A stretch of 64,000 bases of DNA from an uncultured Bryobacteraceae bacterium (GTDB lineage: Bacteria; Acidobacteriota; Terriglobia; Bryobacterales; Bryobacteraceae), in contig CALKXJ010000003.1 in the NCBI GenBank assembly GCA_938003835.1, positions 95,007 through 159,006 on the forward strand, in the 5' to 3' direction. Of the stretch, positions 50,312-58,267 are shown piece by piece; position 1 is the stretch's first letter; each line of letters opens with the position of its first letter. The notes beneath the pieces were generated by a model. It saw only the letters and a list, made by a program, of their open reading frames with translations. It had not been told where the DNA came from and searched no databases. The position numbers and the translations under genes are program-made.

Positions 50312-51118
50312 ATGTCGAAAGAACTCGAAGGGAAGGTGGCGTTCGTCACCGGGTCGGGAAGAGGTTTGGGCTACGCAATTGCGCGCAGGATGGCCGAACT
50401 CGGCGCCGATGTCGCGATCCATGACCTGGACTGGGAGGCGCCGGCGCGCTACGGTGAAGCGGCGAACCTGGGTGAGGCGGCGGAGGCGCTGAGCCGCCTG
50501 GGGGTGCGTTCCTTCGCGGTGACAGGCCACATCGGCGATCCGGCCGCCGTGCGGGCCATGGCCGGCGCGGTCCGAGGCGAGCTGGGCCCGATCGATATTC
50601 TGGTGAACTGCGCGGGAGGCGACATCGGCGCCTCTGGCAACAAGCCCGATCCCAACACCGGGCTCGGCATCTCGTTCGAGGACATTCAGGCGCTCATCGC
50701 CGGCAATCTGCTGGGCACGATGCTGATGTGCCAGGCCGTCTGTCCCGAGATGGTGGAACGGGGCGCAGGGGCGGTAGTGAACATCGCCTCTGCGGCGGCG
50801 CACTACGGGACCTCGCCCGAGGTGGTCTACTCGACGCTCAAGGCGGCCGTGGTGCATTACACGCGGTGCCTGGCCTACGAGCTGCGCCCGCACGGCGTGC
50901 GGGTGAACGCCGTCAGCCCGGGTCCGACCAAGACGGCGCGGTTTCTGGCCACGCGCAAGGTGGATCCGGCGATGATGGAGGCGGGCAGGTCGCTGGTGCG
51001 CTACGGCGAGCCGGAGGAGGTGGCCGACGTGGTGGCGTTCCTGGCCGGCCCGCGAGCCCGCTTCGTCCACGGCCAGGTGTTGCGCGTCGACGGGGGCATG
51101 ACGCTGTTTGCCGGCTAA
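50312..51118 (+). CDS. Short-chain dehydrogenase/reductase
   Basis: 268 residues. The NAD(P) motif is VAFVTGSGRGLGYAIARRMA. Other SDR landmarks are DILVNCAGGDIG, the catalytic Ser in VVNIASAAAHYG, Tyr-x3-Lys in EVVYSTLKAAVVHYTRCLA and VNAVSPGPTKTARF. The acidic HDLDWEAPARYGE after strand 2 suggests NAD rather than NADP. It likely works with the preceding isomerase. The C-terminus GQVLRVDGGMTLFAG is typical. Confidence 0.9.
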   Translation: MSKELEGKVAFVTGSGRGLGYAIARRMAELGADVAIHDLDWEAPARYGEAANLGEAAEALSRLGVRSFAVTGHIGDPAAVRAMAGAVRGELGPIDILVNCAGGDIGASGNKPDPNTGLGISFEDIQALIAGNLLGTMLMCQAVCPEMVERGAGAVVNIASAAAHYGTSPEVVYSTLKAAVVHYTRCLAYELRPHGVRVNAVSPGPTKTARFLATRKVDPAMMEAGRSLVRYGEPEEVADVVAFLAGPRARFVHGQVLRVDGGMTLFAG

Positions 51119-51173
51119 GCAGCGGAGCGGCTGCGGCGATCGCGTACACTGAGGATAGAAGTTCATACCGCAG

Positions 51174-52604
51174 GTGGCCGCCTCCATCGTTCTGCTCGCT
51201 CTGCTCGCTTCGGAAGGTCCTCTCGGCCTGGAGCCGCTGCTCAAGCGCTTCATTGACGTCTTCACGGCTGCCACGGAAAACGCCGCTGAGGAAGTGGACC
51301 TGAACCAGGCTTTCTATTACGGCGCCATCCCCGGCATGCTCAGCCGGCTCGATCCCCATTCGGTCTTCTTCGACCCGGGCCAGTTCCGCCAACTTCAGGA
51401 GCTTCAGCGGGCCACGCGCAAGGGGTTCGGCTCCGTGGTTTCGGTGCTGCCCGGGCGGGTGATCGTGCTGCAAACCCTGCCCGGAACCCCTTCGGCGCGC
51501 TCGGGTCTGGAGCCGGGGGACGAGATCCTGGCGATTAACGGGATCCGCCTCGCCTTCCTCGATATCGACCAGCTCATCGCGCTGCTCGGCGAATCGCGCC
51601 AGCGGCCGGTACGGCTGGATGTGCGCAAGCCGGGCGCCTCCCGTCTGGTGGAGATCGCCATGACGCCGCAGGATGTGGCCGCCGCTAGCGTGGACCTGGC
51701 CTTCCTGCTCGAAGACGGCTTCGGTTATGCGCGTGTGAAGAGCTTCGAGGCCGAAACGGCGAAGCAGTTGCGCGAGGCGATCGAGAGGCTGGGCGGCGCC
51801 GGGCTGCGCGGGCTGGTGCTCGATCTCAGGGACAATCCGGGCGGGCTGATGACGGCGGCGCTCGAGATCGCGGCGATGTTCCTGCCGGCCGGCACCACGC
51901 TGGCGAGCGTCCGGGGGCGCGGCGAGGAGCGCGAGCAGATCCGGGCGCCGGAGGGATTTGAGCGCTACCGATTTCCGCTCGTGGTGCTGGTGAATGACCG
52001 CAGCGCCAGCGGTTCGGAAATTGTCGCGGGCGCGTTCCAGGATCAAGGCCGTGCGAAGGTGGTCGGCACCCCGACCTTCGGCAAGGGATTGGTCCAGAGC
52101 GTTTACCCGCTATCGGCCGGCACGGGGCTGGCGCTGACGACGGCGTACTACTTCACGCCCAAGGGGCGCTCGATTCAGAAGCCGCTGCGGGGCACGCAGC
52201 TCGCCGGCCTCGAAGGCAATGGCGGCGCCGGACGGGCCGCCTCAGGAGGCATCCAGCCCGATTTCTTCGTTGCCCCCGAGCCGCCCACGCGCCTGCGCAT
52301 GGTCCTCGAAGCAACGGCCTCGTTCACCTCCTTCGCCACGGAGACGATTCGCAAGCACGCGCCGATTCCGGCGGACTTCGAGGTTTCCGCTGCGCTGCTC
52401 GACGAGTTTCAGACCTATCTGGCCCAGCGGGGCATCCAGCCGGGAGTGGCCGAATGGAGCCTCGAGCGGGAATGGATCCGCAGCCGCCTCAAGCAGGAGA
52501 TCTTCAACCAGGCCTTCGGCGTGGAAAAGGGCGATGAGGTGGAGATCCGCCGCGACCCGCAGGTGAGGCGGGCGCTCGAGGTGTTGCGGGAGAGCGCGCC
52601 ATGA
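51174..52604 (+). CDS. S41 family C-terminal processing peptidase
   Basis: 476 residues from GTG 51174, beginning with a short hydrophobic stretch (AASIVLLALLAS) that may be a signal peptide. A PDZ domain (about 80-165) contains SARSGLEPGDEILAINGIRL. The S41 protease core has GLVLDLRDNPGGLMTAALEI, the nucleophile Ser in VNDRSASGSEIVAGAFQDQG and the general-base Lys in TFGKGLVQSVYPL. It would degrade or process proteins in the periplasm. A -10-like TACACT is near 51146. It overlaps the next gene by 4 nt, so the two hydrolases are coupled. Confidence 0.9.
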   Translation: MAASIVLLALLASEGPLGLEPLLKRFIDVFTAATENAAEEVDLNQAFYYGAIPGMLSRLDPHSVFFDPGQFRQLQELQRATRKGFGSVVSVLPGRVIVLQTLPGTPSARSGLEPGDEILAINGIRLAFLDIDQLIALLGESRQRPVRLDVRKPGASRLVEIAMTPQDVAAASVDLAFLLEDGFGYARVKSFEAETAKQLREAIERLGGAGLRGLVLDLRDNPGGLMTAALEIAAMFLPAGTTLASVRGRGEEREQIRAPEGFERYRFPLVVLVNDRSASGSEIVAGAFQDQGRAKVVGTPTFGKGLVQSVYPLSAGTGLALTTAYYFTPKGRSIQKPLRGTQLAGLEGNGGAGRAASGGIQPDFFVAPEPPTRLRMVLEATASFTSFATETIRKHAPIPADFEVSAALLDEFQTYLAQRGIQPGVAEWSLEREWIRSRLKQEIFNQAFGVEKGDEVEIRRDPQVRRALEVLRESAP

Positions 52605-53680
52605 GAACAAGCAAGCTGTGGCTGGCGCCGGCTCTTTTGGCGGCAGTCCTGCCGGCCGCTTGCCAGCAGCGCGGCCCGGCGCCTCCGCACCTCGAGGAGA
52701 TTCACGCCGCCGTCCGGCGCACGATGGCGCGGGCGAAGATTCCCGGCCTGACCGTGGCCGTGGCGCGCCAGGGGATGGTCTGGAGCCAGGGTTACGGGCA
52801 GGCCGACGTCGAGAATTCCGTTCCCGCCACGCCGCGCACGGTCTACCGCCTCGGTTCAATCTCCAAACCGATCACCGCGGTAGCGGCGCTCCAGCTCGCC
52901 GAACGGAGGCAGCTGGATCTGGACGCACCCGTGCAAAACTACGTCCCGAGCTTTCCTGCCAAGCCCTGGCCGATCACCTCCCGCCAGTTGCTCGGCCACC
53001 TCGGCGGCATCCGTCATTACAAGAGCCTCGAGGAGGTCAACAGCACCCGGCATTACGACGACCTGCTCGCCCCGCTCGAGATCTTTCAGAACGATCCGCT
53101 GGTGGCCGAACCGGGCACGAAGTTCTCCTACACCACGTATGGCTACGTGCTTCTCGGCGCGGTGGTGGAGCGCGCCGCGGGCGTGCGGTTTCTCGACTAC
53201 CTGCGCGAGAACATTTTCGAGCCCGCGGGCATGAAAAACATACAGGCCGACAGCGTCCACGCCATCATTCCGCACCGCGCGCGCGGCTACCGCCTGACGC
53301 GGGCCGGGGTGCTCGAGAACTGCGATCTGGCCGACACGAGCAACAAGATCCCCGGCGGCGGCTTGAGCTCGACGGCGATGGACTTGGTGCGCTTTGCCTT
53401 GGCGCTCAAGGAAGGCAAGCTCCTCAAGGCCGCCACGCTCGAAGCGATGTTTTCGCCGCAGCGGCTCAAGGATGGCTCGCTCACCCAGTACGGCCTAGGC
53501 TGGAACCTGCTCGAAGCCGGCGGCATCGAGCATGTGTTGCACGGCGGCGGCCAGCAGGGAGTCTCCACCATGCTCCTCATGGAGCGGAGGCGGCCGCTCG
53601 TGGTGGCGGTGATGGCGAATCTCGAAGGCGCGCCCGTGGGCGATCTGGCGATGGAGATTCTCGATCTCCTCCGGCGGTAG
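52601..53680 (+). CDS. Exported serine hydrolase (class C beta-lactamase-like)
   Basis: 359 residues. The signal peptide ends near VLPAAC, which is lipobox-like but has Pro at -3. The serine-hydrolase core has SxxK as LGSISKPITAVAAL, the Tyr motif in FSYTTYGYVLLGAVVER and, near the C-terminus, HVLHGGGQQGVSTMLLM in place of KTG. Such proteins are D-amino-acid peptidases or esterases more often than true beta-lactamases, and resistance should not be assumed. It is translationally coupled to the S41 peptidase upstream. Confidence 0.87.
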   Translation: MRTSKLWLAPALLAAVLPAACQQRGPAPPHLEEIHAAVRRTMARAKIPGLTVAVARQGMVWSQGYGQADVENSVPATPRTVYRLGSISKPITAVAALQLAERRQLDLDAPVQNYVPSFPAKPWPITSRQLLGHLGGIRHYKSLEEVNSTRHYDDLLAPLEIFQNDPLVAEPGTKFSYTTYGYVLLGAVVERAAGVRFLDYLRENIFEPAGMKNIQADSVHAIIPHRARGYRLTRAGVLENCDLADTSNKIPGGGLSSTAMDLVRFALALKEGKLLKAATLEAMFSPQRLKDGSLTQYGLGWNLLEAGGIEHVLHGGGQQGVSTMLLMERRRPLVVAVMANLEGAPVGDLAMEILDLLRR

Positions 53681-53689
53681 CGCCGCCGC

Positions 53690-54559
53690 TCACTTCACCT
53701 CCACCGTATCGAGCGCACCCTTGCGCGCCGCGATGCCGATCACCATGAACTCGAGTTCCGCCGTCCCGGTGTTCTCGAACGAGTGGACCTCGTGCAGGCG
53801 GACTGGGACCGCGTGGTCGCGGGCGATCTCGGCGGTCTCCTGGTTGACGCGCGCTACGCCACGGCCGTCGATGACGTAGTAAAACTCCTCGACCCCGCGG
53901 TGCAGATGCGGGCCGATCGAGGCGCCGGGCGGCAGCAGGATGTGATCGACGTAGGACCAGTTGGTGAGGAAGACTTCGGAGGCGAGCACGCGCCGATAGC
54001 GGGCGGTCCCCTTGCCGCCGTTCAAGCCCTCCACTGGTTGCAGCCGCGTCTTGTCCAGGCGCATCGTCATGAACACGGGGATCTTGTCGAGCGGCGCCCC
54101 GACACGGTCGTCGCCCAGATCGAAGGCGTCGTACTTGCCCTTGATGGATGAGACGGCAATGTTCATCCACTCAACCGGCCGATCGGTGTGATTGTAGATG
54201 GCGTGAGAATGGCGCATCGGGCAGGGAGCGCCGGCCGGGCCCGCCAGCCGCGACGTGCGCCCGTTGATGGTGAACTCGGCCTCGCCGTCGAAGATGACGA
54301 ACATCTCCTCCATCTCGTTGTGGAAGTGGTGGCCGATGCCGCCGTTCGGCGGCAGCACGCCGCGGTGGAGGAACAGCAGGTTCGTGCCCAGGGCCTTGGC
54401 GTCGAACATCTCCATGTAATGAAGCTCGCCCGCGCCCCCGTGGACGCTCCTGGCCTGGCGATACTTCGCCGGATCCTTGCGCGCGATGCGCTCGGCCAGG
54501 GGCGGCTGGGCCAACGCTGCGGCGGCTATCAGAAGCAACCCCATCCGAAAGGCTTTCAT
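53690..54559 (-). CDS. Exported bicupin protein
   Basis: 289 residues with a signal peptide (AFRMGLLLIAAAALAQPP). Two cupin barrels. The first has GIGHHFHNEMEEMFVIFDGE and AEFTINGRTSR. The second has GASIGPHLHRGVEEFYYVID and GRGVARVNQE, each with the His/Glu metal ligands. It may be an oxidase, isomerase or sugar-binding protein; the sequence does not decide. It lies convergent with the serine hydrolase (9 nt gap) and divergent from the Gfo/Idh/MocA oxidoreductase. Confidence 0.82.
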   Translation of the reverse strand: MKAFRMGLLLIAAAALAQPPLAERIARKDPAKYRQARSVHGGAGELHYMEMFDAKALGTNLLFLHRGVLPPNGGIGHHFHNEMEEMFVIFDGEAEFTINGRTSRLAGPAGAPCPMRHSHAIYNHTDRPVEWMNIAVSSIKGKYDAFDLGDDRVGAPLDKIPVFMTMRLDKTRLQPVEGLNGGKGTARYRRVLASEVFLTNWSYVDHILLPPGASIGPHLHRGVEEFYYVIDGRGVARVNQETAEIARDHAVPVRLHEVHSFENTGTAELEFMVIGIAARKGALDTVEVK

Positions 54560-54607
54560 GGCCGACCTCCGGGCGCCGGCGCGCTCTCGAGCCGGCGCCA
54601 GTGCTGA

Positions 54608-54624
54608 TATTCTTAGAAAGAATA
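54608..54624. promoter_or_regulatory. Perfect dyad upstream of the Gfo/Idh/MocA gene
   Basis: TATTCTT-AGA-AAGAATA, two 7 nt arms, lies 20 nt before ATG 54645 and between divergent genes. The left arm (TATTCT) could also be a -10 box, in which case the dyad would be an operator over the promoter. Confidence 0.45.
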
Positions 54625-54644
54625 CACGAAGGAGACGCTCTCAT

Positions 54645-55922
54645 ATGGTCCACGATCTTTCGCGCCGGGCATTCCTCAAGTCAGCCGCTGCTCTGGCCAC
54701 GGGCACCTCGCTGGCGCCCGCCCTGGCCGCTAATGACAAGATCCGGATGGGCTGGATCGGCACGGGGAGCCGCGGCTATTACCTGCTCGAACGCTTCTAC
54801 GTCGGCAAGAGCGACCGGGCGGCGGTGGTCACCGCTCTCTGCGACGCCTATGACGGCTGGCTGGCGCGAGCCAAGGACCGCGTGCAGACGATGGGCGGCA
54901 ACACCCCCAAGACCACCAAGGATTACCGGGAGTTGCTGGCGGACCCGTCGATCGACGCCGTGGTGATTGCCACGCCCGAGCACCTGCATCACCAGATGGC
55001 GATCGACGCGCTCAAGGCAGGCAAGCACATCTACATCGAAAAGCCGCTGGCGCAGACCATCGAGAAGGGCGAGGAGATCGTCAAGCTGGTCCAGGCGACG
55101 GGCAAAGTGGTCCAGGTGGGCACGCAGAACCGCAGCAATTCCCTCTACCACCTGGCCAAGACGCTGGTCGATCAGGGCATGATCGGCGAGGTGCACTACG
55201 TGCGCGCCTTCTGGTATCGCAACTCTCTGCCCGACAACCCGGCCTGGCGCTACGTGATTCCGGCCGACGCCAGCCCGCAGAACACCGACTGGAACGCCTT
55301 CCTCGGGCCGGCGCGCAAGCGCGAGTTCGACAAGCGGCGCTTCTATCAATGGCGGCTCTACTGGGACTACTCGGGCGGCATCTCCACCGACCTGCTGGTG
55401 CACCAGACCGACATTACCAACTTCGTCTGTTCCAAGCGCGTGCCGCTGTCCTGCATGGCCTCGGGCGGTATCTACCGCTGGACCGATCCGGACGACGACC
55501 GTGAAGTGCCCGACACCCTGAGCGCCATCTACGAGTACCCGGAGAAGTTTCACATCAATTACAGTTGTTACTTCGGAAACGAGCGTTACGGCTACGGCGA
55601 ACAGTTTCTGGGCAACGAAGGCACCATCGAGGTGCTTAACCGGCAGGTGCTGAATTTTTATCCGGAGACTTTCCGCGGCAAGGCGCCGGCCCATGTGGCC
55701 GCCCGAAAGCCCTTCGAGCTCAATCTTCCGGGCAATGACAACCCGGCCGTCGAAGCCCACATCCGGAACTTCCTGGCGGCGATTCAGGGACGCGAGAAAT
55801 TAGTTGCCCCGGTCGAGATCGGCCAGGAGGCGGCGATCTCCGGCCACATGGCTACGCTCTCTTACCGCAACGGAAAGAAGGTCCTCTGGGACAATCAGGC
55901 GCGCCGGTACAGCTTCGTCTGA
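54645..55922 (+). CDS. Tat-exported Gfo/Idh/MocA family oxidoreductase
   Basis: 425 residues from ATG 54645, preceded by AAGGAGA. The twin-arginine leader is DLSRRAFLKSAAALATGTSL. The Rossmann fold has RMGWIGTGSRGYYLLERFY. The family signature EKPLA is in GKHIYIEKPLAQTIEKGEEI, and the catalytic-region His is in DLLVHQTDITNF. Such enzymes bind NAD(P) tightly, which fits folding before Tat export, as in glucose-fructose oxidoreductase. The sugar substrate is not known. It faces the minus-strand moxR gene with a 5 nt gap. Confidence 0.88.
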   Translation: MVHDLSRRAFLKSAAALATGTSLAPALAANDKIRMGWIGTGSRGYYLLERFYVGKSDRAAVVTALCDAYDGWLARAKDRVQTMGGNTPKTTKDYRELLADPSIDAVVIATPEHLHHQMAIDALKAGKHIYIEKPLAQTIEKGEEIVKLVQATGKVVQVGTQNRSNSLYHLAKTLVDQGMIGEVHYVRAFWYRNSLPDNPAWRYVIPADASPQNTDWNAFLGPARKREFDKRRFYQWRLYWDYSGGISTDLLVHQTDITNFVCSKRVPLSCMASGGIYRWTDPDDDREVPDTLSAIYEYPEKFHINYSCYFGNERYGYGEQFLGNEGTIEVLNRQVLNFYPETFRGKAPAHVAARKPFELNLPGNDNPAVEAHIRNFLAAIQGREKLVAPVEIGQEAAISGHMATLSYRNGKKVLWDNQARRYSFV

Positions 55923-55927
55923 GCGCT

Positions 55928-56914
55928 TCAGCGGGCCATCGGCAGGTCGCGGATCATCTGCGCCAGCAGCGAGTCCGGCGTCTGGGCGTCCGCGTGGGCG
56001 TCGAAGTTCAGGATGATGCGGTGCCGGAGCACGGCGGGCGCCAGGTCGCGGATATCATCGATGCTCACATGGAAGCGGCCGCGAAGCAGGGCCAGCGCCC
56101 GGCCACATTCCACCAGCGCCTGCGCGCCGCGTGGGGAGCTGCCGTAGCGGATGTATTTCTTCGCCAGCGGATGCGCGTGCTCGCTCCCCGGCTGGGTGGC
56201 CAGTACGAGATCGATGGCGTAGTCCTGCACGTGCGGCGCCACGAGAATCTCCTTGCAGACGGCCTTGAGCTCGAGGATCGTCTCCCGGTCCATCTTGGTT
56301 TCGAGCGAAATCTCCTCGGGCTGGATGGTGCGGTCGACGATCTTGCTCAGCTCGGCTCGCGAAGGGTAGTTGACCAGGATCTTCATTAGGAACCGGTCTA
56401 ACTGGGCCTCGGGCAGGGGATAGGTTCCCTCCATCTCGATCGGGTTCTGCGTGGCCATTACCAGGAAGGGCGCCTCGAGTTCCAGGCTCGAGGTGCCGCT
56501 GGTGACGGTTCGCTCCTGCATGGCTTCGAGGAGGGCGGACTGCGTCTTCGGCGTCGCCCGGTTGATCTCGTCGGCCAGCACCAGATGGGCGAAGATGGGC
56601 CCGGGCTGGAAGCGGAGAGACTTGGCGCCGCGCTCGTCGGTTTCGATCATCATGCTGCCGATGATGTCGGCGGGCATGAGGTCGGGGGTGAACTGGATGC
56701 GGGAGTATTTCAGATGTAAGACACGCGCCAGGGTCCGCAGCAGGGTGGTCTTGCCCAGGCCCGGCACTCCTTCGAGCAGCACATGGCCGCCGGCGAGCAG
56801 GCAGACCAGCACGCCGTCGACAGCGTCCTGCTGGCCGACGATCACCTTGGCGATTTCGCGCCGGACTTCGTTCAGGCGGGCAACCGATTCCTCGAGGGCA
56901 AGCGGAGAGGACAC
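55928..56914 (-). CDS. MoxR family AAA+ ATPase
   Basis: 328 residues from GTG 56914. Walker A is LLEGVPGLGKTTLLRTLARV and Walker B is HLVLADEINRATPKTQSALL; sensor 1 is FLVMATQNPIEMEGTYPLPE and sensor 2 YGSSPRGAQALVECGRALAL. MoxR ATPases act as chaperones for metal or cofactor insertion, usually beside DUF58 and von Willebrand factor A genes. None of those partners is next to it here. TAGAAT (56926-56921 on minus) ends 6 nt before the GTG, suggesting a leaderless mRNA. Confidence 0.92.
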   Translation of the reverse strand: MSSPLALEESVARLNEVRREIAKVIVGQQDAVDGVLVCLLAGGHVLLEGVPGLGKTTLLRTLARVLHLKYSRIQFTPDLMPADIIGSMMIETDERGAKSLRFQPGPIFAHLVLADEINRATPKTQSALLEAMQERTVTSGTSSLELEAPFLVMATQNPIEMEGTYPLPEAQLDRFLMKILVNYPSRAELSKIVDRTIQPEEISLETKMDRETILELKAVCKEILVAPHVQDYAIDLVLATQPGSEHAHPLAKKYIRYGSSPRGAQALVECGRALALLRGRFHVSIDDIRDLAPAVLRHRIILNFDAHADAQTPDSLLAQMIRDLPMAR

Positions 56915-56926
56915 ACCCCTATTCTA
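56915..56926 (-). promoter_or_regulatory. -10 box of moxR, probably leaderless
   Basis: TAGAAT on the minus strand at 56926-56921, six bases before GTG 56914, with no Shine-Dalgarno possible between them. Confidence 0.45.
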
Positions 56927-56966
56927 GCGGCCGGCCGGCGCCGGCCGGTGGCCGAGCCTGCGTGGA

Positions 56967-57410
56967 TCAGGCTCGGGCTGCCTCCGCCATCCGCTCGCCG
57001 GCGGCGTTGGCGAAGTATTCGACGATCTGCGCCATCTCGAGGAGTGCCGCGCGCGCCTTGGCTTCGGAGAACGGCCGCGCCAGGGCGCTGGCCCGTTTCA
57101 TCAGCTCGAAGTCCAGCCGCAGCAGCAGCTCCTCGAACGGGACGGCGCCGAGCTCGACCTTGCCCGCCCGGCTCATCAAAGCGCGGACGATGCTCAAATC
57201 GCGCTCGAGTGAGCGCCGGACGGAAGCGAAGTCAAGCTGGGGCGCCTCGATCAGATCGCGCACGCCGGAGAAACTGAGCCGGTGAGCCGCAGCGACTTCG
57301 GCGCTGTAATCCTTCGCGGTGCGGGTCTCCAGGATGAGGACGCAGGTGTACCGGAACCAGTAAACCAGCGCCACCGTCGACACCGCCATGATCAACAAAC
57401 TGGCGATCAT
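56967..57410 (-). CDS. Membrane-anchored protein of unknown function
   Basis: 147 residues. One N-terminal helix (ASLLIMAVSTVALVYWFRYT) followed by a charged helical cytoplasmic or periplasmic domain (VRRSLERDLSIVRALMSR, FEELLLRLDFELMKRASALA). No domain recognised. It lies upstream of moxR in the same direction, separated by 52 nt with its own moxR promoter. Its own promoter and a 5' hairpin are described separately. Confidence 0.65.
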   Translation of the reverse strand: MIASLLIMAVSTVALVYWFRYTCVLILETRTAKDYSAEVAAAHRLSFSGVRDLIEAPQLDFASVRRSLERDLSIVRALMSRAGKVELGAVPFEELLLRLDFELMKRASALARPFSEAKARAALLEMAQIVEYFANAAGERMAEAARA

Positions 57411-57443
57411 TGGTGTACCTTCTCGCCTGTCTGAACTAACAGC

Positions 57444-57501
57444 GACGGAGCTGTCACGACTCCGTCACCTCGAGAATAAAGGGAAGTGGCGCTAGCGACA
57501 A
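57444..57501 (-). promoter_or_regulatory. Promoter with a 5'-terminal hairpin for the 57410 gene
   Basis: Minus strand TTGTCG (57501-57496), 17 nt spacer, TATTCT (57478-57473). Transcription would begin near 57466, exactly where a perfect stem GACGGAG/CTCCGTC (57466-57444, 9 nt loop) begins. The mRNA would therefore start with a hairpin, which often stabilises transcripts. Confidence 0.45.
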
Positions 57502-57528
57502 GTTACATTCGAGGTACTAAGCAGCTTT

Positions 57529-57554
57529 CCGGGGATCCCTAAGGTTATCCCCGG
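57529..57554 (-). terminator. Stem-loop after the CYTH gene
   Basis: CCGGGGAT (57529-57536) pairs with ATCCCCGG (57547-57554), a perfect 8 bp stem with a 10 nt loop, 26 nt beyond the CYTH stop codon. There is no U-tract, so termination is only a possibility. Confidence 0.4.
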
Positions 57555-57579
57555 CAAAGACGGGGCGAAGGAGATCGGT

Positions 57580-58155
57580 TCACGGCTCTGGCGCAAAGAC
57601 CATGTGCTGGGGCGGCACCGGCTGCCGCGCGGCGTATTCAAGGAACAGGCGCCCGTAGCTGGCAGTGATATAGTCGCGCGGGCCGAAGCCCAGCTCGCCC
57701 GCCGTGCGGTCGATCCACTCGGGTGTGCCCTCGATCTCGAGGAAGTTGCCGATCGGGGTTTCGTCGATCGTCACCACGCCCTCCTCGCCCGGCCGGTGGT
57801 ATTCGGTGCGGTACTTTTCGTAGCGGAAGACCACCTGGTAGCCGAGCCGCTCGAGCAGGGAGCGCAGCGCGGGGCCGTCCTGGACGGCGACATCGATCTC
57901 TTCGCGCCGTTTGTGGCGGCCGGGCTCTGACGGGCCCTTGTAGGTGAGCGTGCGCTGGCGGCCCGCTTCGCGCAAGCGGAGGAGCTGGCCCGCCCGGCGC
58001 AGGGCGAGCTCCGGCGTGTCGAAGACCAGGTTCGACTCGAAGGTGCGCCGGCGCGTGACACGGAAGCCGGCGCGGCGCAGTCGGCGCCGGATCGAATCAA
58101 AATCCTCCAGGCGCAGCTTCACTTCGATCTCGGGGCCCGAGCCTGTGCGGCGCAT
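57580..58155 (-). CDS. CYTH domain (class IV adenylate cyclase-like) protein
   Basis: 191 residues. The N-terminal ExExK motif is EIEVKLRLEDFDSIRRRL. Charged strands lining a tunnel follow: RRRTFESNLVFDTPELALRR, GQLLRLREAGRQRTLTYKGP, REEIDVAVQDG, VVTIDETPIGNFLEIEG. CYTH enzymes act on triphosphates: adenylate cyclase AC2, thiamine triphosphatase or inorganic triphosphatase. The substrate cannot be chosen from sequence. It is divergent from tRNA-Arg. Confidence 0.88.
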   Translation of the reverse strand: MRRTGSGPEIEVKLRLEDFDSIRRRLRRAGFRVTRRRTFESNLVFDTPELALRRAGQLLRLREAGRQRTLTYKGPSEPGRHKRREEIDVAVQDGPALRSLLERLGYQVVFRYEKYRTEYHRPGEEGVVTIDETPIGNFLEIEGTPEWIDRTAGELGFGPRDYITASYGRLFLEYAARQPVPPQHMVFAPEP

Positions 58156-58174
58156 CGGCTACCATAGTAGCAGC

Positions 58175-58251
58175 GCGCCCGTAGCTCAGCCGGATAGAGC
58201 GACTGGCTTCGAACCAGTAGGCCGGGGGTTCGAGTCCCTCCGGGCGCGCCA
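58175..58251 (+). tRNA. tRNA-Arg (anticodon TCG), integration target
   Basis: 77 nt with CCA. The acceptor GCGCCCG pairs with CGGGCGC. The anticodon stem ACTGG/CCAGT holds the loop CTTCGAA, anticodon TCG. D-arm AGCTCAGCCGGATAGAGCG and T-arm GGGGGTTCGAGTCCCTC are complete. It decodes CGA/CGN arginine codons. A tyrosine integrase gene ends 17 nt beyond its 3' end, which is typical of an attL formed within a tRNA 3' half. Confidence 0.97.
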
Positions 58252-58267
58252 GCTAACCAACTTCTTC

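Noticed and set aside
52601..53680. Calling the serine hydrolase an antibiotic beta-lactamase
   Set aside because: SxxK alone is shared with esterases and D-peptidases; the KTG-position motif is HGG and there is no ampR-like regulator beside it.
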